Of a DNA stretch of 64,000 nt, positions 26,295-35,798 are shown piece after piece. The stretch lies in NCBI RefSeq assembly GCF_038396785.1, contig NZ_CP151087.1:3162001-3226000 (forward strand), written 5' to 3'. The DNA comes from Sphingobacterium thalpophilum. Its GTDB lineage: Bacteria; Bacteroidota; Bacteroidia; Sphingobacteriales; Sphingobacteriaceae. Within the stretch, counting starts at the first letter, position 1; each line of letters begins with the position of its first letter. The notes under the pieces were generated by a model. The model did no database searches. It had not been told where the DNA came from and saw only the letters and a list, made by a program, of their open reading frames with translations. A program made the translations under genes and the position numbers.

Positions 26295-27632
26295 TTATTT
26301 TGACGCAACCGTCAAAACCGCTTTCTTATTGCCGGCAGTTAAATCCAATGTAAAAACATAGGTTTTACCTGCCTCTAAAACTTTGCCGGTTTTGATACCC
26401 AGATTGCCTGAATCACGACCATTATTGCCATCACCCACAAAGACGATATCACTTGAGGTTGTCACATCTGTACCACCAAATTCACCGCCCCATCCTTTTT
26501 GATGGAAAAATTTGAAGTTGATGTTATCGGATTTTATAGACTCTCCTGCCTTAACAGTTATCTGGTATTTCTTGTTACCTAGCGGCACCAGACAAAGTGC
26601 TTTATCCGTGTTCCAGCCCACCTGGTTACTGGATACTTTAGGCTTTCCAATTCCCTCACCGATAATCCAGACAGCCCCAGATCCATCATCTTGGAGTTTT
26701 GCCAAATCATTGCCTGTCATCGCCTCAACTACAAAGTATTTTAAGTTAAAGTCTGCGGTAACACGGTATTTTCCAGTTGATCCTTTAAACGATAGAGTTC
26801 CATCGGCCGCTTTGGTAAAGAAATCTGGATCGATCCACCAATCTTGCAGATCCGCAATCCCTTCAAAAGTCGTCGTTTTCCCTTGGGCCAGTTCGAGTTC
26901 AACTTTAGCATGTTTATCATCCAGTCGACTGAACTGCGATCCATTTAGCAGTACAACAATAAATGGAGATGCCTGAAATGTTAATGTATTAAATTGAATC
27001 GGGTATACACCAGAAGTCGAATTTGAAAAAGGAATTTCAGCGGTAGACCCCAAGTTAATAACATTATTGACCCAACCAAAATTCATCGCATTACCTTGTG
27101 TACCTACTTTTGGCGCTTGAATATAGCCTTTTACCTCAGCTGCAAAATTTTCTTTTGCCGCATATTGATTACGTCCTACCTTTTCCATGCGATAGGATTT
27201 GGATTCTGTGACTAAAGTTAAATATGGAAAGTCGGGTCTGCTCAGATTAATATCAAAAGATTGTTCCGTTATTTTTTGGCTAATATTCTGTAAGACAAAC
27301 TTAAGGGTTGCTTTTCCATCGGGAATATCTTTCAGAAACGGAACATAAATCTTTCCAGCATAGTCTCCATTTTGTTTGGTACGGATAACGGTTTCTGTTA
27401 CCTTGTCGTCTGTAAAATACAATTGTGCTTTAACAGTAGACAGCGCAACTTCACTATCCGACACATGGACCTGAAACTCGAGACTATCCCCAAAATTTGC
27501 AGCCGAGATAGGCGATTTCAATTCGATTTTAGGATCCCCTATTTGATAGGTATATTTTTCATCCTTTTTACAGGAATTAACTGCAGTAATAGCAGCAGTT
27601 CCCAATAGTATATTGATGAGATATCTTTTCAT
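26295..27632 (-). CDS. SusE/SusF-like surface glycan-binding lipoprotein
   Basis: 445 residues, lipoprotein signal (AITAVNSCKK). Successive beta-sandwich domains follow. An N-terminal Ig-like domain covers about 30-130. The C-terminal part from about 300 (VWIIGEGIGKP, then KFFHQKGWGGEFGG) is typical of SusE/SusF outer-membrane proteins that bind starch or other glycans without cleaving them. A DUF5125-like N-terminal region is possible. It is the last gene of the susC-susD-GH30 operon (57-bp gap after GH30), in the slot where beta-glucan loci keep their second surface binding protein. The aromatic residues of the WGGEFGG and DLQDWWIDP stretches are candidate sugar contacts. Confidence 0.85.
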   Translation of the reverse strand: MKRYLINILLGTAAITAVNSCKKDEKYTYQIGDPKIELKSPISAANFGDSLEFQVHVSDSEVALSTVKAQLYFTDDKVTETVIRTKQNGDYAGKIYVPFLKDIPDGKATLKFVLQNISQKITEQSFDINLSRPDFPYLTLVTESKSYRMEKVGRNQYAAKENFAAEVKGYIQAPKVGTQGNAMNFGWVNNVINLGSTAEIPFSNSTSGVYPIQFNTLTFQASPFIVVLLNGSQFSRLDDKHAKVELELAQGKTTTFEGIADLQDWWIDPDFFTKAADGTLSFKGSTGKYRVTADFNLKYFVVEAMTGNDLAKLQDDGSGAVWIIGEGIGKPKVSSNQVGWNTDKALCLVPLGNKKYQITVKAGESIKSDNINFKFFHQKGWGGEFGGTDVTTSSDIVFVGDGNNGRDSGNLGIKTGKVLEAGKTYVFTLDLTAGNKKAVLTVASK

Positions 27633-27689
27633 TTGTTCATAATTTATGCGCTATCAACGCGATAGCGCTTAGGGTTTATCATCCTCCAG

Positions 27690-29186
27690 TTAATAGGTCC
27701 AACGGTAAGAAACAACCGACTTAGCTGGCACATCATAGCTGAAATGATGTTTACCGTCTGCGACAGTGATTTTACGACTATCGCCTGATTCGTTTAACAG
27801 AACAACAGCATAGGTCCCATCTGTATTTTGAAAGGCTGTATAAACTAGCCCTTCTGCTGTATACCCAGAAGTACCAATCCTAGTAGCCCCTGATTTGACC
27901 ACCGAGGAAAGATGACCAACAATATAGTAGTGTGAATTACGTGTTATATTTTTATAATTTGCCTTACTAATGTCCACGGCGCCATAACATGTCTGGCAGC
28001 CACCTTCGCGATTTGGCCCTTTGTCAGTATCAAGCATCAGGTTCCATACTATGACACCCTTACTCCAATTGTTCACTGTACCGAGAGCCACTTCACGCAT
28101 ATCCTCCATCAAACGTTTTTCAAGATTGCGTCCATCATTCCATTCCCCAATGGATGTTTCCGTAAATACCAATTCCTTGTCTGGGCGTTGATTATGAATA
28201 TCGATAAGTTCAGCTTTATCCCCACCATAATTATGGTACGCCGCTCCGGCGAAGAATGACGCTGCTCCGGCATCGTTATAAATCTTTACTGGGTAATCAG
28301 ACTGATCGGCAATATTATCATAATTATAATTATGATCAAATGCATAAATCTTTGTTGATAAGTTAGCCGCTTTTAATTGCGGGCCCAAAGCTTGTTTTAC
28401 AAAAGCCTGTTGTTCCTGCCATGACATATAAAGCGAAGCGGAATTTTTTCTATTCAATGGTTCATTTTGAACAGTAATCGAATAAACATTAATGCCTTCT
28501 TTCTTCAGTGCCTGGATCCATTGAACGAAATACCAACCATAGTCCTGATAATATTTTGGATTTAACTGACCACTGGTCCATGAATCAAAGGGCTTTAAAT
28601 CAGTTAGGTTGTTAACCTTCATCCATTTCGGTGGAGTCCATGGGGAGCCCATGATTTTTATGGATGGATTGATAGCAAGTATTTCTTTAAGCACCGGAAT
28701 GATATATTGGGTCTCTTCAGACTGCAATCCAAAATTTTCCTTTCCTTCTTTGTCCCAACAGGTATATTCACTCAAAGAGAAGTCGGAACATCCAATAGCA
28801 ATACGGATATAGTTCATTCCCATTCCATCTTTATCTGAAAAAGTCTCTGTAAGGAATTTTGTCCGATCTTCCTTACTCATTTTCATTAAATTATAACATG
28901 TTGAGCCTGTGATGGCTGCACCGAAGCCGTCCATCGTCTGGAATTTCTTAGTAGGATCTAGCGTAATTGTATTGGGCGACATATTAAATTTGGAGCTGAA
29001 ATCAACAAAGCGCTTTCCAAAATCCAAAGACCGACTGCCTGTCGTCGTATAAATGGTAACATCACCACTTTTTTTAATTTCATCACCTTGCGAAGGTGTA
29101 TAGCTGTCACGGTTACAAGATGTTGCCGTCACTAGACAGGACAACAAGAATGTATATATCATAGTTTTTTTATTAGTACGTTTCAT
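27690..29186 (-). CDS. GH30-family glycoside hydrolase (endo-beta-1,6-glucanase-like), lipoprotein
   Basis: 498 residues, lipoprotein signal ending at Cys24 (ATSCNRD). The GH30 (beta/alpha)8 barrel begins at MDGFGAAITGSTCYNL. The acid/base is E242 in VQNEP and the nucleophile E343 in FTETS. A C-terminal beta-sandwich follows (GYTAEGLVYTAFQNTDGTYAVVLLN). The sequence pattern (GSPWTPPKWMK, VIVWNLMLD) fits subfamily 3, whose characterised members cut beta-1,6-glucan (pustulan) internally. As a lipoprotein it is probably displayed on the cell surface, feeding oligosaccharides to the SusC/D pair encoded upstream. The substrate is inferred from family and neighbours, and glucosylceramidase-type activity is the alternative. 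Confidence 0.9.
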   Translation of the reverse strand: MKRTNKKTMIYTFLLSCLVTATSCNRDSYTPSQGDEIKKSGDVTIYTTTGSRSLDFGKRFVDFSSKFNMSPNTITLDPTKKFQTMDGFGAAITGSTCYNLMKMSKEDRTKFLTETFSDKDGMGMNYIRIAIGCSDFSLSEYTCWDKEGKENFGLQSEETQYIIPVLKEILAINPSIKIMGSPWTPPKWMKVNNLTDLKPFDSWTSGQLNPKYYQDYGWYFVQWIQALKKEGINVYSITVQNEPLNRKNSASLYMSWQEQQAFVKQALGPQLKAANLSTKIYAFDHNYNYDNIADQSDYPVKIYNDAGAASFFAGAAYHNYGGDKAELIDIHNQRPDKELVFTETSIGEWNDGRNLEKRLMEDMREVALGTVNNWSKGVIVWNLMLDTDKGPNREGGCQTCYGAVDISKANYKNITRNSHYYIVGHLSSVVKSGATRIGTSGYTAEGLVYTAFQNTDGTYAVVLLNESGDSRKITVADGKHHFSYDVPAKSVVSYRWTY

Positions 29187-29241
29187 CTGTTAATATATTT
29201 GTCTCCATCCATCAGATGGGGGATTCCACTTGTTAAATCAA

Positions 29242-30759
29242 TTAATACCCCGGATTCTGAACTAGATTAGGATTCTGATCAATTTTTGGTTGCGGAATCG
29301 GTAAACGGTAAGAGTTCTTCGTGAAGGGATACACCTGTGCCTTTCTTCCAGCGTCTTTTGCATAGACCGCATTCATGACAGATTCCACCTTGTCCAAGCG
29401 CACAAGATCGAACCAGCGTTGTCCTTCGAAGGCTAATTCCAGACGACGTTCTTTCAAATAAGCATCTAATAAAGCATCCTTATTTGAACGTATCGCAGTT
29501 GACAATTTTGGTAATTTAACACGTGTGCGAATTTTGTCAATAATGTCTGCTGCGCCGGACAAATCTGATCCCTGTTGAATTAAAGCTTCTGCCTTAAGCA
29601 ATAAAAGATCTGCGTAACGAAGCTTGACAATACTATTAAATGCAGACCGCAGTTTAAACATGAATGGATAATGATTGGAAGGATAATAGTTGCTCCAAGT
29701 AGTGGAATAATAGACAATAGATTGCCCCAAACGAATCTGATCCCCTTCATTCGTATATGCTTGTATCAAATCCCGTGATGGGGTTATCCATTTTGCCCAT
29801 GTGAAGTTATTATCATAATTGGACAAATCCCGTCCAAACATCCAAGTCGCCCAGTTACCTCCACCTGAAGTAAACTGTGCCTCCAAAATCGATTCTTTCG
29901 TATTCCGTTGCGCAAGATCGGTGTTGCTTGCATTCATTGCATATAAATCCGAGTAATTGGTATTCAGATCAAAACCATCCGCAGTCAATGCGTCAACAAA
30001 TTGAATAACCTTAGCATAATCGCGAATTGGTTTTTCGGCATAGATCTTTGCCAGCATAGCTCGTGCTACGGATTTGGTAAATAAAGTTTTATTCCCATTA
30101 TTGTTGGCTGGTGCATCAGCCAATCCATCCATCAAATCTTTTTCGATCTGCTTATAAGCTTCTTCTTCGGTAGCTTGTTTTGGAAAATATTGCGGATAAA
30201 CTTCATTGACATTATCACCGGTAATATCGGGTGCAATTGTGGTGATGACAGGGATAGATCCGAATATACGGACCATATCAAACATCGCCAATGCTCTGAA
30301 TAGTTTAGCTTGTGCTTTATAAGTCCTAATTTCTGTATCGCTCACCGATTTATCGGCGACACTATCCACATAAATGATCAATCGATTTGCACGTCCAACA
30401 TCTTCCAGATATCTTCCCCAATCCCGGTCAACCACAGAATTAGACCCTTCAATAGAATTATTTTCAAAAGGTACAACTTCCGCTCCGGTTGTTCCAGCAT
30501 AGGAATTATCGGCGTGCGAATCGCCAATCAAGAGGAGGTCGAGATACCAATGTTCCTGCCGATCTTTCATCTGCTGGTAAATTCCGGCCAAATAAGTTTC
30601 AACTTCGGCTTTGTTCTTGAAAACAATCTGCGTTCCTGTCTCTGTCTTTCCTTGACTAACATCCGAATAATCTGAAAGTGGATCACGGTTCAAAGAGCAA
30701 GAAAATAAAAACAAAGAGCCGGTTAGCAAAGAAAGAGCGTTACTTATATATTTTTTCAT
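29242..30759 (-). CDS. SusD/RagB-family nutrient-binding lipoprotein
   Basis: 505 residues, lipoprotein signal (LFLFSCSLN). TPR-rich SusD fold: YKAQAKLFRALAMFDMVRIFG near residue 145 and the C-terminal RLELAFEGQRWFDLVRL with a PIPQPKIDQNPNLVQNPGY end, as in the family. It caps the SusC transporter and captures glycan at the cell surface. It lies 11 bp after susC and 55 bp before GH30 in one operon. Confidence 0.95.
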   Translation of the reverse strand: MKKYISNALSLLTGSLFLFSCSLNRDPLSDYSDVSQGKTETGTQIVFKNKAEVETYLAGIYQQMKDRQEHWYLDLLLIGDSHADNSYAGTTGAEVVPFENNSIEGSNSVVDRDWGRYLEDVGRANRLIIYVDSVADKSVSDTEIRTYKAQAKLFRALAMFDMVRIFGSIPVITTIAPDITGDNVNEVYPQYFPKQATEEEAYKQIEKDLMDGLADAPANNNGNKTLFTKSVARAMLAKIYAEKPIRDYAKVIQFVDALTADGFDLNTNYSDLYAMNASNTDLAQRNTKESILEAQFTSGGGNWATWMFGRDLSNYDNNFTWAKWITPSRDLIQAYTNEGDQIRLGQSIVYYSTTWSNYYPSNHYPFMFKLRSAFNSIVKLRYADLLLLKAEALIQQGSDLSGAADIIDKIRTRVKLPKLSTAIRSNKDALLDAYLKERRLELAFEGQRWFDLVRLDKVESVMNAVYAKDAGRKAQVYPFTKNSYRLPIPQPKIDQNPNLVQNPGY

Positions 30760-30770
30760 GATACAGACAA

Positions 30771-33749
30771 TTAAAACTCAATATTAAGACCTAAAACAAA
30801 TGAACGATTCTGTGGATAGGTTCCCCAATCAATACCCTGGATTCTGGAATCAGATCCGCCGGAATACTGGTTCACTTCGGGATCCATACCGGAATATTTA
30901 GTCAAGGTAAATAGATTACTTACAGATAAATAAGGCTGAATTTTATGGATACCAATACGTTTCAGTCTCTCCGGAGAAATGGAATAGCCTAGGGAAACAT
31001 TTTTCATCCGCAAATAACTACCATCCTCAACAAAATAGGTTGAATTCTTCATGTCAAACCCAGCTTTCGGAACGTTGGTAATCTGTCCCGGTACCCGCCA
31101 ACGATCCAATACAACAGTAGTTTGATTTCGACCATCATACATGCCCTCTGTTTCCATGCGGCTCGCATTGAAGATGTCATTTCCGTAAGTTCCCTGAATA
31201 AATATACTGAGGTCGAAATTTTTCCAGGAGAAGCTGTTTGTCATACCATAGACAAACTTTGGAAGAGGATTACCGATATATGTGCGGTCGCTCGATGAAA
31301 TCTTTCCATCGCCATTCAAGTCGCGGTAAATGAGCTCGCCAGTTTCAGGGTTTACACCATCAGAGATATAACCGAAGAATCCTGCAAGTGATCTTCCTGG
31401 CTCATTCTTCACGACAAAATCATTGACATAATCGTTTGTCTTTACATCGTAGTACACTTGTTGTAGATCCAGTTGTTTCAGTTTATTTCTGTTAAAAGAA
31501 ATATTAAAATCGGTATTCCAAGTCAAGTTTCCGGTCAGATTTTTTGAATTTACCGCAAATTCAAAACCATGGTTATTCAACCTGCCACCATTTCTTTGGA
31601 TTGTGGTTGCTTGCTGTCCTGCGGGCAAACTTGCATTCATTAAAAGATCTTTCGTATCCTTGTTGTAATAATCTGCACTGATGCTGAGTCGATTATTCAA
31701 CATCGTGATATCAAAACCAATACTGGTTGTACTTGTCGTTTCCCAAGTCAAGTCTTTCGCCCTTAAGATTGTTGGCTTATTGATATTTGGCAATGAATTG
31801 TCTTTTCCCTCAACGAACCACTGTTGACGTTGGATCCCACTCAATTGCAGGTACGCATAATCACCTAATCCATATTGATTACCTGTCTGTCCCCATCCGC
31901 CACGGATTTTAAAGTCGTTTATCCAGGTTACATCTTTCATAAAGTCTTCAGAAGAGATTCTCCATGCAGCTGAAACCGATGGGAAATACCCCCAGCGACG
32001 TTCCGGACTCAGCTTCGAAGAACCATCGGCACGCATATTTGCGGTCAATAAATACTTGCCATCGTAGTTATACATTGCGCGGGCGAAATAGGACATAATC
32101 CCCCAGTTGGATGCTGTAGATCCTGTTCTATCCCAAGAGATTTTGTTTGCCGCATTAAGTGTCTCAATGATTCCATTTGCATAGTTTGAACCATAGATAT
32201 AGCTTCTGGAGTACTTGGAATCTGTCCATGACGAACCGCCCATTACTTCCAAATTATGCTTTCCAAAGCTCTTCGTGTACGTCAAGAAATTGTCCCAAGT
32301 CAACACGGTATTTGTATTACGAATATCTGAAGCCTCCCCGAATTGGTTTCTTCCCCAAGCTGTTGTCCAAGGGTCCAAAAAGGTGGTCATCACACCTGAT
32401 CTTCTATCCAATGAAAACGCAGTCTTCCAAGTTAAATTAGGCATAAAAGAAATCAGTGCACTTCCTGTGGCAACAAGTCGGTTTTCGCGGTTATTATTAT
32501 TTCTTGTCCGGGCTAGGTTTTCCAAAGGACTGGTGATGTTGTTGATCCCATAGAAATTATTATAGAATCGATCCGGATTGGTTGGATCCCATACAGGCGC
32601 GTAGGTTGGTGTTGTAATCACCGATGTAACTACGCCCCCACGATTAGAACCCAATCCTGAGGTAATTCCATTATCATTGTTATCGGAATAATTGATATTC
32701 GCATTTACCTTTAGCCATTTTCGGACTTGATTATCAATATTAGCACGAAAATTATATCGTCTAAAGAAGGATCCCTGTAGTGTTCCTTTTTCGTTCAAAT
32801 ATCCCCCTCCTAAATAATAACGGAGCTTCTCATTGCCATCCGAAACGGATATTTGATGATTTTGTTGGATCCCCGTCTTATAGGTTTCTTTAAACCAATC
32901 TGTTTGATCCAACAATCCCTCTGGCAGATTTATCATGCCTATTTCATCCTGTAAATCTTTGTATTGACTGGTATTTAAAACTTTAACCGTGTTATTGACA
33001 ACATTGGCTGTCCATTGTGTTCCCAGTGTAATTTTTGCTTCCCCGGCTTTTCCTGATTTTGTCGTAACCAAGATAACACCGTTCGAACCACGCGAGCCGT
33101 AAATCGCTGCCGATGACGCGTCCTTTAGAATTTGAATATCCGTGATATCATTAGGAGACAAGAACTTAATATCTTCCACAGGAACTCCATCAACAACATA
33201 CAAAGGAGTGGTATTACTATTAAAAGACGTTATTCCGCGAATTTGTATCTGAGGTGCTGCACCTGGCTGACCACTCGGCTGAATAACAGTGACCCCGGCA
33301 GCTTTACCCTGAATGGCTTGCCCAAAATTAGTAACGGGTCTCTTTTCTAAGTCTTTGGTGGAAACTGAAGAGATTGCAGTCGTGACATCTTTTCTTTTCA
33401 CGCTACCATAACCGATTACAATAACATCCTCCAGCATATTGGTTGATGAATTTAATTGGACAATCATGGTACTGTTGGCAGGTAGTTCTTTACTGTCGTA
33501 GCCAACAAAAGTAAATTGGAGTATACTGCCCGTGCTAGCTGAAATTTGAAAACGTCCATCTCCGTTACTGGAGACTGCGTTATTACTTCCTTTTTGTGTA
33601 ATGGTTACTCCTGAGAGTGGTTTCTGATCTTGGGCATCCAAGACACGTCCACTAACTTGAATCCGGTCTTGGGCAAACACCAAATTCACCAAAGTAAACA
33701 AGAAAGCTAACCCCATTGAAAAGGCAACTTTTCGTGTAAAGTAAATCAT
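30771..33749 (-). CDS. SusC/RagA-family TonB-linked outer-membrane transporter
   Basis: 992 residues. Signal peptide to about residue 27, carboxypeptidase-D-like domain (VSGRVLDAQDQKPLSGVTI, 31-105), TonB box (DVIVIGYGS) and plug with the SusC hallmark ILKDASSAAIYGSRGSNGVI. A 22-strand barrel follows, ending RSFVLGLNIEF. It imports the oligosaccharide bound by the SusD partner. It is the first gene of the operon and has a 256-bp leader region with repeated elements (33868-33948). Confidence 0.96.
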   Translation of the reverse strand: MIYFTRKVAFSMGLAFLFTLVNLVFAQDRIQVSGRVLDAQDQKPLSGVTITQKGSNNAVSSNGDGRFQISASTGSILQFTFVGYDSKELPANSTMIVQLNSSTNMLEDVIVIGYGSVKRKDVTTAISSVSTKDLEKRPVTNFGQAIQGKAAGVTVIQPSGQPGAAPQIQIRGITSFNSNTTPLYVVDGVPVEDIKFLSPNDITDIQILKDASSAAIYGSRGSNGVILVTTKSGKAGEAKITLGTQWTANVVNNTVKVLNTSQYKDLQDEIGMINLPEGLLDQTDWFKETYKTGIQQNHQISVSDGNEKLRYYLGGGYLNEKGTLQGSFFRRYNFRANIDNQVRKWLKVNANINYSDNNDNGITSGLGSNRGGVVTSVITTPTYAPVWDPTNPDRFYNNFYGINNITSPLENLARTRNNNNRENRLVATGSALISFMPNLTWKTAFSLDRRSGVMTTFLDPWTTAWGRNQFGEASDIRNTNTVLTWDNFLTYTKSFGKHNLEVMGGSSWTDSKYSRSYIYGSNYANGIIETLNAANKISWDRTGSTASNWGIMSYFARAMYNYDGKYLLTANMRADGSSKLSPERRWGYFPSVSAAWRISSEDFMKDVTWINDFKIRGGWGQTGNQYGLGDYAYLQLSGIQRQQWFVEGKDNSLPNINKPTILRAKDLTWETTSTTSIGFDITMLNNRLSISADYYNKDTKDLLMNASLPAGQQATTIQRNGGRLNNHGFEFAVNSKNLTGNLTWNTDFNISFNRNKLKQLDLQQVYYDVKTNDYVNDFVVKNEPGRSLAGFFGYISDGVNPETGELIYRDLNGDGKISSSDRTYIGNPLPKFVYGMTNSFSWKNFDLSIFIQGTYGNDIFNASRMETEGMYDGRNQTTVVLDRWRVPGQITNVPKAGFDMKNSTYFVEDGSYLRMKNVSLGYSISPERLKRIGIHKIQPYLSVSNLFTLTKYSGMDPEVNQYSGGSDSRIQGIDWGTYPQNRSFVLGLNIEF

Positions 33750-33831
33750 ATGAAATAAAAAAATTGGTTATTGTTTAATCTTTTGGTTATTCCAAAATGG
33801 CAATGAGTTTCCCCTGCTTCATTGCTCAAAA

Positions 33832-33839
33832 CAAAACTA
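33832..33839 (-). promoter_or_regulatory. -7 box of the susC-susD-GH30 operon
   Basis: The minus strand reads TAGTTTTG, a full match to TAnnTTTG, 83 bp upstream of the susC start. No TTTG -33 box is at the right distance. That fits a promoter needing an activator bound just upstream. Confidence 0.45.
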
Positions 33840-33867
33840 AGATCACCAAGACGGAGAAAAAAGAGCT

Positions 33868-33884
33868 AGTACTTAAAAAGTACT
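33868..33884. promoter_or_regulatory. Palindromic candidate activator site upstream of susC
   Basis: AGTACTTAAAAAGTACT is a perfect palindrome (7-bp arms, AAA centre). Its CTTAAAAAGTAC core recurs at 33937-33948. Its centre would lie near -50 relative to the start predicted from the -7 box at 33832. AAGATCAC also occurs twice in the region (33839-33846, 33912-33919). Confidence 0.5.
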
Positions 33885-34005
33885 GAAGAAAAAACATAAA
33901 TAACTAAAAACAAGATCACTATAAAAAAAACACACCCTTAAAAAGTACCTAAAGGAGCGTAAAATTGTCTTTAATATAGCTAATTTTCGGGTATTATAGC
34001 ACATT

Positions 34006-35634
34006 TTATGCCCGGTCGATCACCGCAATCTGACATACAGCCGCCTCGAAAGCATCACGATTTCCCGCGGCTTTATTACGTACTTTTGTTCTGTAATTAT
34101 AAACCGTCCGAAGCGAGTATCGCAGGAAACTTGCAATCTTCACGGAATCATCGATCCCTAATCGAATCAATGCGAAAATCCGAAGTTCGGTATTTAACAA
34201 CTCTGTCTTTTTGGGATAGATCTTCTCCTCTTCCTGAAGGAGTGCATTGAATTCATCAACAAAGGTTGGATATAGATTTAAGAAGATACGATCAAAATTA
34301 ACATAAAGTTGCTGCACTTCCCTTTCTTCCATTTGCGTTGACTTTAACTGTTCCCGCAGCGCATCCCATTGCTGATTCGTCGCTTTCTTCAGTAATGCCT
34401 TTCTGATATCTTCCATTTTATCGATGTAACTCGAACACATGTCAAAGAATTGGGCGATATATTCTTCTTTAATATGATTGGATTCCGACAATTTAAGGTT
34501 AGTCTGGTTAATTTCGTTATTCAATGAGCGAAGCTGCTGATTTGTGGCAGATAATTCCGACCGTATCCTTCTCAAATGTTGCACCTGTCTATAGATAATG
34601 ACAAGTCCAATAATGACACCGATCAATAAAATACTGACGATAATGACCAGTCCAACCAATTGTCGATTTTGACTACTGATTTTCTGCTGATAGGCGGCAT
34701 TGATTATAGGATAAGAAGAGGTACCTTCAATAATGCGATACCGCACTTTACATAACATCGCATCGTCTATGGCTTTTTCAATAAACTGAAAAGCGCGATC
34801 GAAATCCTGTTGGTCGTAATACGTTAGCGCCAGATCATGAAAAGATGCGTTGTCGCGATTAGCCATTTCAATATCTGCACTGGCTGATATGGAAAGATAG
34901 TAAATTTGACTTTTTGTATCCTTTTCATATTTATAAATGAGCCCCATAAAATAGGCGATCAGCGCGCGCTGCTCAATATCCTTTTTGTTCTCATTCCAGA
35001 GGACCAACAATTGCTTTTTAGCATCCTCACGGTTACCATTAAAAAGTGTTTTTATAGCGATGGTTGTACGATACTCCAAGGAAGACTTTGGTAGTACCGT
35101 TAACAGAGAATCACGATACTTTTCACTTGCCTGGTAATATTCTGACCGATTATTGCTCTGACCGTAATGACTATAAAAGGAGCTGTAGGTATCGTAATAT
35201 TTTGCCAGGAGATCCCGGCCAAGATGAGCGGGCTCAACTTGCTTTAACAATTGTGAAGCTTCTATATACCGTCCGACGGTGGAATACACCCAGGCCAAAT
35301 CGAGATGAATAACCGCCTGTAAGGAGTCATTATTCGGTGGAGCGAGCTTTTGACACAGTAAAATATAAGTAAGCGCTGCGTCAGAATCAAACTTCTTATA
35401 ATTTTCAAAGATTTCGTAGTTCTTCTTCAAAAATTGAACGGGATTACTTTCTAATGCTTTGGCCTCCTGTTTTAATTTCTCCAATTTATCTTCACGGTTC
35501 TTGATGTAAATTTTCTGATTTTCCATCAAATATTCCAATCGTTGCAAAACCCGGGTACTATCGGAATCTACTTGCGCAGATAGGTAAAGACTAAAATGAG
35601 CAAAAAGAATAAAAAGAAAAATGCGCTGCAACAT
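34006..35634 (-). CDS. Membrane-bound TPR/HTH transcriptional regulator (DUF6377-type)
   Basis: 542 residues: signal peptide (to about 20), a periplasmic helical TPR-like sensor region, one membrane segment (about 328-350, QLVGLVIIVSILLIGVIIGL), a coiled coil (QQLRSLNNEINQTNLKL), and a cytoplasmic part. The C-terminal LRIFALIRLGIDDSVKIASFLRYS with RTVYNYRTKVRNK is a LuxR-like helix-turn-helix. This is the DUF6377 kind of membrane regulator that controls Bacteroidota PULs. It is on the same strand, 256 bp upstream of susC, and separately transcribed. It probably binds the repeated element at 33868-33948. Confidence 0.87.
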   Translation of the reverse strand: MLQRIFLFILFAHFSLYLSAQVDSDSTRVLQRLEYLMENQKIYIKNREDKLEKLKQEAKALESNPVQFLKKNYEIFENYKKFDSDAALTYILLCQKLAPPNNDSLQAVIHLDLAWVYSTVGRYIEASQLLKQVEPAHLGRDLLAKYYDTYSSFYSHYGQSNNRSEYYQASEKYRDSLLTVLPKSSLEYRTTIAIKTLFNGNREDAKKQLLVLWNENKKDIEQRALIAYFMGLIYKYEKDTKSQIYYLSISASADIEMANRDNASFHDLALTYYDQQDFDRAFQFIEKAIDDAMLCKVRYRIIEGTSSYPIINAAYQQKISSQNRQLVGLVIIVSILLIGVIIGLVIIYRQVQHLRRIRSELSATNQQLRSLNNEINQTNLKLSESNHIKEEYIAQFFDMCSSYIDKMEDIRKALLKKATNQQWDALREQLKSTQMEEREVQQLYVNFDRIFLNLYPTFVDEFNALLQEEEKIYPKKTELLNTELRIFALIRLGIDDSVKIASFLRYSLRTVYNYRTKVRNKAAGNRDAFEAAVCQIAVIDRA

Positions 35635-35680
35635 AATAAACTCGGTTCAACATCGTGTAGACTAAACTACATAAAAATAA

Positions 35681-35712
35681 CAACAAAAAAGAGGACGTCT
35701 CCCGACGGCCTC
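35681..35712 (-). terminator. Terminator of the RND efflux operon
   Basis: A 9-bp stem with one mismatch (35691-35699 with 35704-35712), TCCC loop, and on the minus strand a following TTTTTTG. It lies 87 bp past the fusion gene stop. Confidence 0.82.
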
Positions 35713-35798
35713 TTCCCCCGACCCAGTTAAGGGTCCAAGAATTAACAAATTAATTCTTTATCGCATGAAAAATAGTTTTCTTTTTAATGTATGGCAAC

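Noticed and set aside
26512..26976. 154-codon plus-strand ORF inside the SusE/F-like gene
   Set aside because: Antisense shadow with low-complexity Ser/Pro content and no domain.
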